This document shows, one piece after another, positions 1-8,949 of a stretch of DNA of 56,719 bases. Every line of letters begins with the position of its first letter. Position 1 is the stretch's first letter. The translations under genes and the position numbers were made by a program. Source of the stretch: an uncultured Prevotellaceae bacterium (lineage in GTDB: Bacteria > Bacteroidota > Bacteroidia > Bacteroidales > Bacteroidaceae); contig CACYQO010000011.1 in NCBI GenBank assembly GCA_902776545.1, positions 1 through 56,719 of the forward strand, written 5' to 3'. The notes below the pieces were generated by a model. It saw only the letters and a list, made by a program, of their open reading frames with translations. It ran no database searches and was not told the DNA's origin.

Positions 1-1
1 G

Positions 2-1135
2 AAGCTGCAGCAGATCGAGACGCCCTTCTACTACTACGATGCGGAACTGTTGCGCGAGACGCTGCGCAACATCAACGCCGAGGCACAGAAACACGAGGGT
101 TTCGTGGTACACTACGCCGTCAAGGCAAACGCCAACCCGCGTGTCCTCCGCATCATCCGTGAGGCAAGACTGGGCGCCGACTGTGTCAGCGGCGGAGAGA
201 TAGAGGCTTCCGTCAAAGCGGGATTCCCCTCGACAAAGATCGTCTATGCAGGTGTGGGCAAGGCCGACTGGGAGATCAATCTCGGCCTCGACAATGATAT
301 CTTCTGCTTCAACGTGGAGAGCATCCCTGAGTTGGAGGTCATCAACGAACTGGCAGCCGCGAAAGGCAAGATAGCCCGCGTGGCCTTCCGTCTGAATCCC
401 AACGTGGGAGCACATACCCATGCGAACATCACCACAGGACTGGCGGAGAACAAATTCGGCATCGCCATGCGCGACATGCTCAGCGTAATCGGCGAGGCAG
501 AGAAACTGTCGAACGTGAAGTTCGTGGGTCTGCACTTCCATATCGGTTCTCAGATCCTCGACATGGGTGACTTCGAAGCCCTCTGCAACCGTGTGAATGA
601 ACTGCAGGACGAACTCGACCGTCATCGCATCCGCGTGGAGCATATCAACGTAGGCGGTGGACTGGGTATCGATTACGCCCACCCCAACCGTGTGCCCGTT
701 CCTGACTTCAAGGCCTACTTCGACACTTACGCCCGTAAGCTGAAGCTCCGTCCTGGTCAGACGCTACACTTCGAACTCGGTCGTGCGGTTGTGGCACAAT
801 GCGGCTCACTCATTACGCGTACCTTATATATTAAGGAAGGTGCCGTGAAGAAGTTCGCCATCGTCGATGCCGGCTTTACAGATCTCATCCGTCCTGCCCT
901 CTATCAGGCCTATCATAAGATTGAGAACATCTGCAGCGAGGAACCTGTGGAGGCCTACGATGTCGTCGGCCCCATCTGTGAGTCGACGGACGTGTTCGCC
1001 AAGCAGATCGACCTCAACCGTGCCAAGCGTGGCGACCTGCTCGCCATCCGATCGGCCGGAGCCTATGGTGAGATCATGGCGTCGCAATACAACCTGCGCC
1101 GTCTGCCCAAGGGCTATATGAGTGATGAAGTGTAA
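2..1135 (+). CDS. lysA: Diaminopimelate decarboxylase, 5' end cut by window edge
   Basis: Cytoplasmic pyridoxal-phosphate enzyme that decarboxylates meso-diaminopimelate to L-lysine, the last step of lysine synthesis. The frame is open to the left edge, so the true start and probably about ten residues lie outside; 377 residues are visible. The visible N-terminus reads TPFYYYD, a usual opening for this family. YAVKANAN at visible residues 38-45 carries the PLP-binding lysine of the alanine-racemase-like barrel. HIGSQ, GGGLGI, FELGR, CEST (active-site cysteine) and GAYG follow in family order. Carboxynorspermidine decarboxylase is a relative, but the motif set and length fit LysA better. The next gene begins 12 bases after the stop. 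Confidence 0.93.
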   Translation, partial: KLQQIETPFYYYDAELLRETLRNINAEAQKHEGFVVHYAVKANANPRVLRIIREARLGADCVSGGEIEASVKAGFPSTKIVYAGVGKADWEINLGLDNDIFCFNVESIPELEVINELAAAKGKIARVAFRLNPNVGAHTHANITTGLAENKFGIAMRDMLSVIGEAEKLSNVKFVGLHFHIGSQILDMGDFEALCNRVNELQDELDRHRIRVEHINVGGGLGIDYAHPNRVPVPDFKAYFDTYARKLKLRPGQTLHFELGRAVVAQCGSLITRTLYIKEGAVKKFAIVDAGFTDLIRPALYQAYHKIENICSEEPVEAYDVVGPICESTDVFAKQIDLNRAKRGDLLAIRSAGAYGEIMASQYNLRRLPKGYMSDEV

Positions 1136-1147
1136 TTTTTTCATAAT

Positions 1148-1825
1148 ATGAATACAGTACAGCATCCTTTCTCAGTCGTCATAACTGTCTTCGACCAAGC
1201 GCATGAACTAGAAGAACAGTTGCCCGCTTTCCTCAAACAGGAGTATGAGCCGGGCTATGAGGTTATCGTTGTTGACGAATCGTCAACAGACGAAACATCC
1301 GACGTACTGAAACTGCTGAAAAACGAATACAAGCATCTTTACAGCACCTTCCTGCCGAAGCCAAGTGCCCAGACATTCCGTCGGAAGTTAGCCTTGAACA
1401 TCGGCATCAAAGCCTCTCATCATGAGTACATTATCATCGCAAAGGCTAATAATGCACCAGCCGATACTGATCTCTTCAAGGCCATCGGTGAAGTGCTCGA
1501 CGAGAAGGCAGAACTCACGCTGGGATATGTCACCAAGAAGCACATCCGCCTGCAGCCCTTCGACAGCATCGCTGAGGCAGAGGGACATATCCGCCGACTG
1601 GAGCGCAAGCTGAAGAAGGTACGCGAACGGAAATACGGCAACTATCTCTGGGGGCGTTATGACTTCATCATCATTAGGAAAGACTGCACCTTCGAACTAT
1701 TAAAACTTTTCGAACAGAAGATCTCTGGTCTCAATCTCCTCGGCATCCGGTTGGGTATCCTGTGGAGTAACCTCCTGCGACGTTCTTCCACCACCCTGCT
1801 CTACACTTCTCCCACTGACTCCTGA
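1148..1825 (+). CDS. Family 2 glycosyltransferase
   Basis: Probable GT-A fold inverting glycosyltransferase acting at the cytoplasmic face, 225 residues. The N-terminus FSVVITVFDQ starts the nucleotide-binding half, and VVDESSTDET at about residues 38-47 is the usual loop before the first helix pair. A lysine/arginine-rich helix follows at 145-165. The C-terminus is unusual: its last codons and its TGA stop lie inside four tandem copies of a 7-base word (positions 1816-1843), so the reading frame ends in repeat DNA and an older longer C-terminus may have been lost. The start is the first ATG after lysA. Donor and acceptor cannot be told from sequence; the adjacent second glycosyltransferase suggests a shared glycan. 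Confidence 0.8.
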   Translation: MNTVQHPFSVVITVFDQAHELEEQLPAFLKQEYEPGYEVIVVDESSTDETSDVLKLLKNEYKHLYSTFLPKPSAQTFRRKLALNIGIKASHHEYIIIAKANNAPADTDLFKAIGEVLDEKAELTLGYVTKKHIRLQPFDSIAEAEGHIRRLERKLKKVRERKYGNYLWGRYDFIIIRKDCTFELLKLFEQKISGLNLLGIRLGILWSNLLRRSSTTLLYTSPTDS

Positions 1826-1843
1826 CTCCTGTCTCCTGACTCC
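1816..1843 (+). repeat. Tandem 7-base word TGACTCC, 4 copies
   Basis: Three exact copies and one variant (TGTCTCC) of a 7-base word. The repeat supplies the TGA stop of the preceding glycosyltransferase. The same word in reverse complement (GGAGTCA/GGAGACA) recurs at 13434-13470 and 28038-28080. Confidence 0.9.
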
Positions 1844-1853
1844 ATATTTGCTT

Positions 1854-2918
1854 ATGAAAGTCCTGTTTGTCTATCCGAAATCCAATCCGCTCATCAGCCG
1901 TCACGTCAGCATGCTGACCGACGGCCTGCAGCAGAGTGTGACGGTAGGCACAGCCGACAGCGTAGGTGCCATCCGCAAGGCTGTGAAAGAACAGGAACCC
2001 GACATCATCCATTGTCACGGATGTCCTTCCGTCTCTGCCGCAAGAGCCATTCTGTCGGGCATCAACAAGGGATCTCGCCTCGTACTCACCCTTCACGGAC
2101 AGAAGGAACCCTGGGCGACGGATAAGAAAAAGAACGTGCCTGCCGCCTATTGGCATAAGAAGCTCATCACGCGTGCATATTCAGTCATCCTGTTGGGTCG
2201 GCTTGAACTCACCAACTTCCAGAAACTGGGTTGGAACCGTCGCACAGAGGAGATTCACAATGCCGTCACCACCAACACCATCAGCCTGCAGGAGATGTGT
2301 ACAGCAACCTTTGCCGTCTATCAGAAGGTGATGGACTCCAACACGCTCGAACTCATGGACGAGCCTACCGCCCGCATGCTGCGCGCTGTTGTTAAGGTGG
2401 GCATTATGGGCGACCGCCGATGGACCGTCGTACTTCCCTCTGAGGATGTCAACTGGCGCCATCTGATGCTCTATGCTGAGCACGAGAACATCCGCAACTA
2501 CGTGGACTACGGCATCAGCATCCTCGGTCTCAACGTGCCCGCCATCGACACCTCACGCATCGCTGCCTATTTCCCAGACAACTACGAGGCGCCAAGACCC
2601 ATCCGTGAGAAGGTGGGCGAATATACCGGCAAGGAGACCGACTACCTCATGCGCATCATCCAGCAGATCCGCCAGCAGCCGCTGTTGCTTCATCTTATCG
2701 AACTGACACGTGAACTTTATCGCGACACCGTCGATGACGAAAAGCTTGCAGAACGTCTTGCAGAGAAGAAGCTCACCGCCTTCGCACAGTCGCTGATGCA
2801 GATACTCGACGAACAAACGGCTCTCGATGAGGGTTATATGCCCCTGCAGCCTGCCGACACTCGACTGACGCGCCAGATACGCCAACAACTCGACAACCAC
2901 TTGAACATAGAAGTATAA
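1854..2918 (+). CDS. Family 4-like glycosyltransferase
   Basis: 354-residue protein opening MKVLFVYPKSNP, with a Rossmann-like first half as in GT-B enzymes. PDIIHCHG at about residues 45-52 and LVLTLHGQKE at about 76-85 match the N-terminal GT4 domain. The usual C-terminal E-x7-E donor-binding motif is not obvious; the second half is instead a charged, mostly helical region rich in RIIQQIRQQ-like segments. It may therefore be a divergent or inactive member. ATG at 1854 is preferred over the in-frame TTG at 1848, which lies beside the word repeat. It is followed after four bases by fbp, so the two are probably co-transcribed. Confidence 0.7.
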   Translation: MKVLFVYPKSNPLISRHVSMLTDGLQQSVTVGTADSVGAIRKAVKEQEPDIIHCHGCPSVSAARAILSGINKGSRLVLTLHGQKEPWATDKKKNVPAAYWHKKLITRAYSVILLGRLELTNFQKLGWNRRTEEIHNAVTTNTISLQEMCTATFAVYQKVMDSNTLELMDEPTARMLRAVVKVGIMGDRRWTVVLPSEDVNWRHLMLYAEHENIRNYVDYGISILGLNVPAIDTSRIAAYFPDNYEAPRPIREKVGEYTGKETDYLMRIIQQIRQQPLLLHLIELTRELYRDTVDDEKLAERLAEKKLTAFAQSLMQILDEQTALDEGYMPLQPADTRLTRQIRQQLDNHLNIEV

Positions 2919-2922
2919 GATT

Positions 2923-4899
2923 ATGAACACCGACATGCATTACCTGCAACTGCTCTCGCAGTCGTTCCCCAACATCGCTGAGGCCGCTACGGAGATCATC
3001 AACCTCGAGGCCATCATGAACCTGCCAAAGGGCACAGAGCACTTCCTCGCCGACCTCCATGGTGAGAGCGAAGCCTTCCAGCACGTGCTGAAAAATGCCT
3101 CAGGCAACATCAAACGCAAGGTGAACGAGCTCTTCGGCAACGATATCCGCGAGTCGGAGAAGAAAGAACTCTGCACGCTTATCTACTACCCTGAGCAGAA
3201 GCTCGAGCTCATCAAGGCGCAAGAGCAGGATCTCGACGATTGGTACCGCATCACCATCCACCAGCTGGTGAAGGTGTGTCGCGATGTCTCGTCGAAGTAC
3301 ACCCGTTCGAAAGTGCGCAAGTCCCTTCCGCCAGACTTCTCCTATATCATCGAGGAATTGCTCCACGAGAGCCTGGGCGACAGCGACAAGGCCGCCTACG
3401 TCAGTGTCATAGTCAATACCATTATCTCTACAGGACGCGCCGACGACTTCATCGTGGCCATCTGCAACGTCATCCAGCGTCTGGCCATCGACCAGTTGCA
3501 TATCCTGGGCGACATCTACGACCGAGGCCCGGGTGCCCATAAGATCATGGACACGCTGCGACAGTACCACTCGTGGGATATCCAGTGGGGCAATCACGAC
3601 ATCCTCTGGATGGGAGCTTCCGCCGGCAACAACGCCTGCATCTGTAACGTGCTCCGTCTCTGTCTGCGCTATGCCAACCTCGCCACCATCGAGGAGTACG
3701 GCATCAACCTCGTGCCGCTGGCCACCTTCGCCCTCGATGTCTACGGCGATGATCCCTGCGAGGAGTTCATCCCCAAGGTGCTCGACAACAGCCAACAGCT
3801 CGATGAGAAGACGCTGCTGCTCACCGCCCGTATGCACAAGGCCATCGCCGTCATCCAGTTCAAGGAAGAGGCTAAGATTATCCACCGTCATCCAGAGTGG
3901 CAGATGGACAACCGTTGCCTGTTCGACCATATCGACTACGAGCGTGGTATCTGCCACCTCGACGGTAAGGACTACGAGATGAAGAGTTGCCACTTCCCCA
4001 CTGTCGATCCCGCCTCACCCAACACGCTCACCGCTGAGGAAAAGGATCTCATGGACAAGCTCCATCACTCCTTCCGCATCTCCGAGAAGCTGCATAAGCA
4101 CATCCGCACGCTGCTATCCCACGGTTGCATGTACACCGTCACCAACTCCAACCTCCTTTTCCACGCTTCCATCCCCCTCTGCGACGACGGTTCACTCAAG
4201 GAGGTTGAGATATTCCCAGGCAACCGTTACAGCGGCAAGGCCCTCATGCACAACATCGGCATGATGATCCGCGCTGCCTTCGAGTCGAGTGTCGATAAAG
4301 AATTACAAGTGTTCCCACGCGACTATGCCCGCGACTACTTCCTTTACCTCTGGTGCGGTAAGGACTCCCCACTGTTCGACAAGTCGAAGATGGCCACCTT
4401 TGAGCGCTATTTCCTCAAAGACAAGGAGACCTACAAGGAGGAGAAGGGCAACTACTTCAAGCTGCGCGACTCCGCAGAGATCTGTGACCGCATCCTCGAC
4501 GCCTTCGAGGTGAAAGGCGAGAACCGTCACATCATCAACGGCCACGTACCCGTACATGCGTCCAAGGGTGAGAACCCCATCAAGGCAGGCGGTCGGCTGA
4601 TGGTCATCGACGGCGGTTTCTCGGAAGCCTACCACAATGAGACGGGCATCGCCGGCTACACCCTCGTCTACCACTCACGCGGCTTCCAGCTCGTACAGCA
4701 CGAGCCATTCACCTCCGCCCGCGAAGCCATCGTCCGTGAGACCGACATCAAGTCAACCACCCAGATCGTCGAGATGTCCGCCCACCGCATGCTTGTCGCC
4801 GATACCGACAAGGGCGAGGAACTCCGCACCCAGGTCGCCGACCTTAAGAACCTCCTCTACGCCTACCGTCACGGTATCCTCAAAGAGAAGCGCAGCTAA
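2923..4899 (+). CDS. fbp: Class III fructose-1,6-bisphosphatase
   Basis: Gluconeogenic cytoplasmic phosphatase that turns fructose 1,6-bisphosphate into fructose 6-phosphate. At 658 residues it has the usual length of the Bacteroidetes/Firmicutes class III enzyme, which belongs to the metallophosphatase fold and is unrelated to E. coli Fbp. The metal-binding motifs are plain: FLADLHGE (about 41-48), LGDIYDRGPG (about 196-205) and WGNHDILWMGA (about 222-232), with histidines in INGHVPV near 542. It begins four bases after the stop of the preceding gene and is closed by a strong palindromic terminator. Confidence 0.96.
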   Translation: MNTDMHYLQLLSQSFPNIAEAATEIINLEAIMNLPKGTEHFLADLHGESEAFQHVLKNASGNIKRKVNELFGNDIRESEKKELCTLIYYPEQKLELIKAQEQDLDDWYRITIHQLVKVCRDVSSKYTRSKVRKSLPPDFSYIIEELLHESLGDSDKAAYVSVIVNTIISTGRADDFIVAICNVIQRLAIDQLHILGDIYDRGPGAHKIMDTLRQYHSWDIQWGNHDILWMGASAGNNACICNVLRLCLRYANLATIEEYGINLVPLATFALDVYGDDPCEEFIPKVLDNSQQLDEKTLLLTARMHKAIAVIQFKEEAKIIHRHPEWQMDNRCLFDHIDYERGICHLDGKDYEMKSCHFPTVDPASPNTLTAEEKDLMDKLHHSFRISEKLHKHIRTLLSHGCMYTVTNSNLLFHASIPLCDDGSLKEVEIFPGNRYSGKALMHNIGMMIRAAFESSVDKELQVFPRDYARDYFLYLWCGKDSPLFDKSKMATFERYFLKDKETYKEEKGNYFKLRDSAEICDRILDAFEVKGENRHIINGHVPVHASKGENPIKAGGRLMVIDGGFSEAYHNETGIAGYTLVYHSRGFQLVQHEPFTSAREAIVRETDIKSTTQIVEMSAHRMLVADTDKGEELRTQVADLKNLLYAYRHGILKEKRS

Positions 4900-4920
4900 A
4901 GTCTATCTCATACAACTGAA

Positions 4921-4968
4921 CTATCAAAAAAGAGTGTGAATCGCGCGATTCACACTCTTTTTTGATAG
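4921..4968. terminator. Perfect 48-base palindromic terminator
   Basis: Two 24-base arms meet without spacer and match perfectly; the arms contain A6 and T6 tracts, so either strand can form a stem followed by U residues. It lies 21 bases after fbp and should end transcription from both sides. Confidence 0.9.
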
Positions 4969-5026
4969 AGCTTCCTTGATTTTTGTCAAATATATTAAGA
5001 ATATTGAGGTTTTAATCGGAATCTTA

Positions 5027-5056
5027 TTGATGATTCATCGACAATTTGTAATTTTG
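5027..5056 (+). promoter_or_regulatory. Bacteroidetes-type promoter of the LruC-like lipoprotein
   Basis: TTG at 5027-5029, 19 bases, then TAATTTTG at 5049-5056. This fits the -33/-7 pattern of Bacteroidetes primary sigma and leaves an untranslated leader of about 70 bases. Confidence 0.65.
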
Positions 5057-5134
5057 TGCTCGCAAACAGACACATCATAGACATTAATTAAATTATATCA
5101 ACCATTAAAAATTAAAATTTTCAGGATTTCAATT

Positions 5135-6541
5135 ATGAAACTTAGGAGTTTATTTTTTGTTGGAAGTATGGCCATATTGGGTGCAACTTCCACATCATGT
5201 TCAAAAGGAGAAGACCTCTTCGACAATGGCGCTAAAATAGCCTGGCAGAAGAGTGAGTATGCAACCAACTTCGAAAAGAAGTATGGCCCTATCGATCCCA
5301 ATCAGACTTGGGACTTCGCTACGATGGATCACGTATACACGCTGCCTTCTATTGGCAGCACAGCTGGGACACGTGCGGGTGCTGGTGACATTTCCGTCAA
5401 TATCGTTGAAGATGGTCAGATGCTCTTCGGTCAGGGTGTTATTGAATGGATGCACACCAACATGAAGGCTGGTAAAAACAACACCGCAATGGGTAGCCCC
5501 TTCTATATGGTCACCCAAGAGGAAAATTTCACTATCGTTCCTTGCTATCAGGGTGTTGCCACTTATTTCTGGGAGTTATGGGTAAATATTGGCGGTGTAG
5601 AACGCAAAATCTGGAGTAAGTATGAGAATCTGAAATATGAGACTCCTGATGGAAATTGGAAAACACCTACTGCAAAAGAAGGTATTCCTGCTAATGCCGT
5701 CGCAATCGATGCACCTAAATTCAAAATTGGTGCAACAAAAGATTTACAGATGTATTTCTTCCTGAAGGTGTGGAATAACGATGAAGCACATGAGAGTGAT
5801 AAGGAAGGTAAGACTGCAAGAATACTGACCTCACTGGATTTGAAGATGCTGGCTCTGCAAGGTATTGACAGACCGAGTTGTGTTCCAGAGGGCAATGAAT
5901 TGACCATCATTGGTTGTGAGGATGGTACTGATAGTGATTATGAGGATCTGGTATTCCTGATGTACGGCAGCCCAGTTCCACCTGTTCATCACGTTGAAGT
6001 GGTGGAAGATAGAGTGACCAAGCGTTACATGATGGAGGACCTTGGTACTACGGATGACTTTGACTTCAACGATGTGGTTGTTGACGTGTCGGACGTTCAT
6101 CGGAAGAAGATCACGTACGATTACGATTCAAATCACAGATTAGTATTCAAAGAAGAAAAAGAAACCGAACATTATCAGGATGCTGTCGTCCGTGCTACTG
6201 GTGGTACCATGAACTTCACCATTAAGATTGGTGAGAATACCACCTGGACCAAGTCAAGCGTATTCACCGTTAACGATATGAAGAATACAGGCTGGGGCAA
6301 GCCGATTTATTATGACGGTGCAGAGAGTGAGCTGGCTAAGTTTATCATTAAGAATAATGAATGGAATCCCAATACAAACAACATCATAGTGGTTGTCGAG
6401 GGTAATGATAACGGCCCGAGCGGCGAAGTGATGACCATCAAGTTCCCGAAGGCTGGTGAGGCTCCTATGATGATTGCCGTTAATGGAACGACCAACTGGA
6501 TGTCTGAGCGCTCGAGTGTTCCTTCATCCTGGTGGAAATAA
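5135..6541 (+). CDS. LruC/DUF4842-like secreted lipoprotein
   Basis: 468-residue probable outer-membrane lipoprotein. Residues 1-21 form a signal peptide with Cys22 in STSC; SKGED right after it fits the Bacteroidetes surface-export signal. The body holds two acidic modules of the type seen in LruC/DUF4114-like proteins: CEDGTDSDYEDLVF at about 267-280 and MEDLGTTDDFDFNDVVVDV at about 301-319. Such D/N-rich loops are likely calcium sites, which is inference. The C-terminus ends in SSWWK. No binding partner or enzyme motif is visible. It is monocistronic, with its own promoter, and is followed by a structured non-coding stretch. Confidence 0.72.
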   Translation: MKLRSLFFVGSMAILGATSTSCSKGEDLFDNGAKIAWQKSEYATNFEKKYGPIDPNQTWDFATMDHVYTLPSIGSTAGTRAGAGDISVNIVEDGQMLFGQGVIEWMHTNMKAGKNNTAMGSPFYMVTQEENFTIVPCYQGVATYFWELWVNIGGVERKIWSKYENLKYETPDGNWKTPTAKEGIPANAVAIDAPKFKIGATKDLQMYFFLKVWNNDEAHESDKEGKTARILTSLDLKMLALQGIDRPSCVPEGNELTIIGCEDGTDSDYEDLVFLMYGSPVPPVHHVEVVEDRVTKRYMMEDLGTTDDFDFNDVVVDVSDVHRKKITYDYDSNHRLVFKEEKETEHYQDAVVRATGGTMNFTIKIGENTTWTKSSVFTVNDMKNTGWGKPIYYDGAESELAKFIIKNNEWNPNTNNIIVVVEGNDNGPSGEVMTIKFPKAGEAPMMIAVNGTTNWMSERSSVPSSWWK

Positions 6542-7045
6542 TTATCAGATTCCCCGATATAAAATAGGAGGGTGTGTCAAAATAGGCACACCCTCGCTGT
6601 ACCGAAGCACCATCACATAACGGTACACTTCGGGATTTGCTGCACTTTCAAGGTCCAAAAGCCCTGTTTTTTACAAGGCCTTCCAACACTTTTTTGAAAG
6701 CCATCAAAAAAGTGTTACGAAGCCATGCAGCAAGAATTTCATCGGCATCCGCAATGGTGCCAGACCCATTGCGCCCCAGCCTGTTCCAATAGATTAATAT
6801 CAAATCACTATTTCTTCTTCAAGATCTTCATCAAAAGAATAGATAACAATACTTTCTTCATAATTGTTTTTTTTATTTATAATTGTTATGCTTGAATATC
6901 CAGAAATTGATTGTTTCTTCCAATTCTCCAATTATCCAAATACAAGAATCAAAAGTGGACGTTCCACTCTTTTGACTTTATTTTGTCTTTGCTATGTCAC
7001 CATAAGCGAATTTGTTTTTAGAGTTACACATTATTCTTCTATTTG
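6542..7045 (-). ncRNA. Structured non-coding stretch, candidate minus-strand transcript
   Basis: A 504-base stretch without a convincing long gene. A minus-strand promoter at 7052-7082 points into it. Hairpins seen: 6568-6595 (nine pairs), 6599-6626 (six pairs), 6685-6716 (13 perfect pairs, loop of six) and 6751-6772 (seven to eight pairs). An outer pairing of TTGCTGCA (6637-6644) with TGCAGCAA (6726-6733) would close the 13-pair hairpin into a branched fold. A 17-codon ORF lies near its 5' end. It could be a leader-plus-structure RNA, a remnant of a mobile element, or the 3' region of the lipoprotein gene. Boundaries are inferred. Confidence 0.4.
6808..6861 (-). CDS. Possible 17-residue hydrophobic, lysine-tailed peptide
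   Basis: The ORF MKKVLLSILLMKILKKK starts with ATG after an A/T-rich stretch, about 185 bases downstream of a canonical minus-strand promoter. The peptide is a leucine/isoleucine core flanked by lysines, like small membrane-active peptides such as type I toxins or signal-like peptides. No homologue is recognised and no Shine-Dalgarno is visible, which is normal in Bacteroidetes. It could be chance. Confidence 0.3.
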   Translation of the reverse strand: MKKVLLSILLMKILKKK

Positions 7046-7051
7046 ATGGCG

Positions 7052-7082
7052 CAAATATACGAATAATTCCCGAAACGTGCAA
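7052..7082 (-). promoter_or_regulatory. Orphan minus-strand promoter
   Basis: Read on the minus strand: TTG (7082-7080), 20 bases, TATATTTG (7059-7052). It points away from the dipeptidase gene into 7045-6542, where no long gene lies. The -33 element falls in the loop of the hairpin at 7062-7099. Confidence 0.6.
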
Positions 7083-7099
7083 GCATTTCGGGAATTATT
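7062..7099. terminator. 14-pair hairpin after the C69 dipeptidase gene
   Basis: Arms 7062-7075 and 7086-7099 match perfectly around a ten-base loop. The A/T-rich ends make a plausible terminator for the dipeptidase (minus strand), and the site overlaps the orphan promoter. Confidence 0.5.
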
Positions 7100-7127
7100 T
7101 TGATTATGGAGGCGGTGATTGTAGCGG

Positions 7128-7164
7128 TTCAGACCACCCCTGGCCCCTCCTAACTTAGGAGGGG
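7128..7164. repeat. GC-rich palindromic repeat, single unit
   Basis: TTCAGACCACCCC is followed by a palindrome of CCCCTCCTA, three bases, and TAGGAGGGG. It ends six bases before the stop codon of the dipeptidase gene (minus strand). Related units are at 16748-16783, 16804-16843, 17600-17667, 17681-17719, 31414-31450, 31471-31518, 32508-32544 and 32564-32602. Confidence 0.9.
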
Positions 7165-7170
7165 AAATGA

Positions 7171-8862
7171 TTACTTCTCTTCCTTGGGAACGAGGTACTT
7201 GGTGCCGGTCTGGTTCAGGAGTTCACGAGCGTAGGCATCGGGGAAACCTGGACGCACGACCTTGGCACCACCACCGTACTTGTTGCGGAGGAAACGGCCT
7301 TGATCGTCTGTGGGCTTCACGACGATGTCGTTGTACTTCACGATGAGGAAGAAGGCGAGCTGCTGCCAGCGGGCAATCATCTCGTCGCCCTTCTTGCAGC
7401 TGTAGTCCGTCAGGAGCTGGGCATAAGAAGCATCAAGTGAGTCGCGCACTTCTTTTAATGACGGGAACATCATGGAGTATCGCGGATAGACCATATTGCT
7501 GACCCAGTTGCACACCCAATAGGCATTGTCCATCGAGAAGGTCACATCGTCAGCACCCTCACCGGAGAAGCACTTCGGTACACGGGTGATACAGCTATAC
7601 ATCGGCGTATAGGCCACCATGTTGCCATCGTCGTTGCCAAACCAGAAGCAGGCGCCGATCTCACGCGGCAGCGACGAACGCATCTGGGAAATGAACGACC
7701 AAGCCGTCTGCTGGGTTGAGATGGGACGTTCGTTGAAGTACTCCACATCGTCAACCTTGAAGGACAGCGGCGACGGACGGTAAGGCATCTGGAAGATACC
7801 ACCGCCGATGTCGCCCTTCTGGTCGAGCGCAAAAGGCGTACCCTCATAATGGTCGCGCATGGCAGCACGCATATCCTCTAAAGTGACTTTCTTATTAGGG
7901 ATGATCCAGAGCGGCATCTCCTTGGCATCCTTCTCGATACCGGCAGCGTAGGGCACATACTCAGAGAAGTCATCTGCAAAGCGGTTGAAGAAGCTCCACA
8001 CACGGGCCTCGCAGTAACGACGGCCAGAGAAGTCGGGCTTGGCATAGGCAGCATTATAAGAGAAGTCTGCATCCTTGCCCTCAAACCAACCCATATTGCG
8101 GGCATAGCTCACGACATTGTCGGAGAAGACGACGATGCTTTTGGCATTGAGTTTCTGAGCGTTGCGTTCAGCCTTTGCCATCGCTTTGGGATTCAACAGA
8201 TCCTTCATCTTCACCTGTACATAGCGGCCATCGAGGAACTGCGTGATACGACTCTGATTGGCGTGGGCAGCAATGGCGTCGTCAGGAATACGGACAGCCA
8301 CCCAGACGGTGCGTCCCTGTTCCTTCGTGCGGTCAGGACCACAACCCATCATCTCCAGCATCCACGCCTCGTCTTTATCAGCGACGGAGAACGTCTCGCC
8401 CTCAGAGCAATAGCCGTATTCAGCCACGAGCGAGGTCATCACCTGCAGGGCCTCACGGGCCGTCTTGGAACGCTGGAGGGCGATATAGATGAGTGAACCG
8501 TAGTCGATGATGCCCGTAGAATCGGCCATCTCCTCACGGCCTCCAAAGGTTGTCTCGCCAATGGTCACCTGCCATTCGTTGGAGTTGCCGATGACATTCC
8601 ATGTCTCTGCGGCCTCAGGGATCTCACCCAGATACTTGTTGGTGTCCCACTCAAAGACCTTGCGCATCTCACCGGCCTCATGCTTGGCAGCAGGATAATG
8701 ATACAGGGGCATGAAGGCACCATAACTATCGGCATTATAAGTGACAAACACAGAACCGTCGGCACTGGCCTTCTTGCCCACGATGAAGTTCGTGCAAGCA
8801 GCGGCATAAGCAGCGGCCAGCAGCATACTGCAAAAAATCAGATTTCTTTTCATATTCATCAT
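7171..8862 (-). CDS. C69-family dipeptidase, secreted
   Basis: Ntn-type cysteine hydrolase related to lactobacillal dipeptidase A; it probably trims dipeptides in the periplasm. Length is 563 residues. Residues 1-22 are a signal peptide ending AYAAA, and Cys23 follows in CTNFIVGK; in this family the exposed N-terminal cysteine is the nucleophile, so signal cleavage may itself create the active enzyme. ASADGSVFVTYNADS continues the family start, and GNSNEWQVTIGE and EMMGCGPD are further conserved stretches. The start could also be the third methionine (MKRN). The stop codon abuts a palindromic repeat. It is separated from nadC by an inverted pair of 8-base word repeats. Confidence 0.88.
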   Translation of the reverse strand: MMNMKRNLIFCSMLLAAAYAAACTNFIVGKKASADGSVFVTYNADSYGAFMPLYHYPAAKHEAGEMRKVFEWDTNKYLGEIPEAAETWNVIGNSNEWQVTIGETTFGGREEMADSTGIIDYGSLIYIALQRSKTAREALQVMTSLVAEYGYCSEGETFSVADKDEAWMLEMMGCGPDRTKEQGRTVWVAVRIPDDAIAAHANQSRITQFLDGRYVQVKMKDLLNPKAMAKAERNAQKLNAKSIVVFSDNVVSYARNMGWFEGKDADFSYNAAYAKPDFSGRRYCEARVWSFFNRFADDFSEYVPYAAGIEKDAKEMPLWIIPNKKVTLEDMRAAMRDHYEGTPFALDQKGDIGGGIFQMPYRPSPLSFKVDDVEYFNERPISTQQTAWSFISQMRSSLPREIGACFWFGNDDGNMVAYTPMYSCITRVPKCFSGEGADDVTFSMDNAYWVCNWVSNMVYPRYSMMFPSLKEVRDSLDASYAQLLTDYSCKKGDEMIARWQQLAFFLIVKYNDIVVKPTDDQGRFLRNKYGGGAKVVRPGFPDAYARELLNQTGTKYLVPKEEK

Positions 8863-8870
8863 TAATATAT

Positions 8871-8943
8871 CAACACAGAGACACAGAGATACAGAGATTT
8901 TACCTTTTACAAAAAAACTCTGTGCCTCTGTATCTCTGTGTTT
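8871..8943. repeat. Inverted pair of 8-base word islands (ACACAGAG)
   Basis: Left arm 8871-8899 has three tandem words; right arm 8916-8943 carries their reverse complement with scattered changes. Together they can form an imperfect long hairpin between nadC and the C69 dipeptidase gene and may act as a terminator or attenuator. Confidence 0.8.
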
Positions 8944-8949
8944 AGATTA

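Noticed and set aside
6864-7046. A 60-codon plus-strand frame in the spacer after the LruC-like gene
   Set aside because: A/T-rich, phenylalanine-rich text with no promoter on that strand and no homology recognised.
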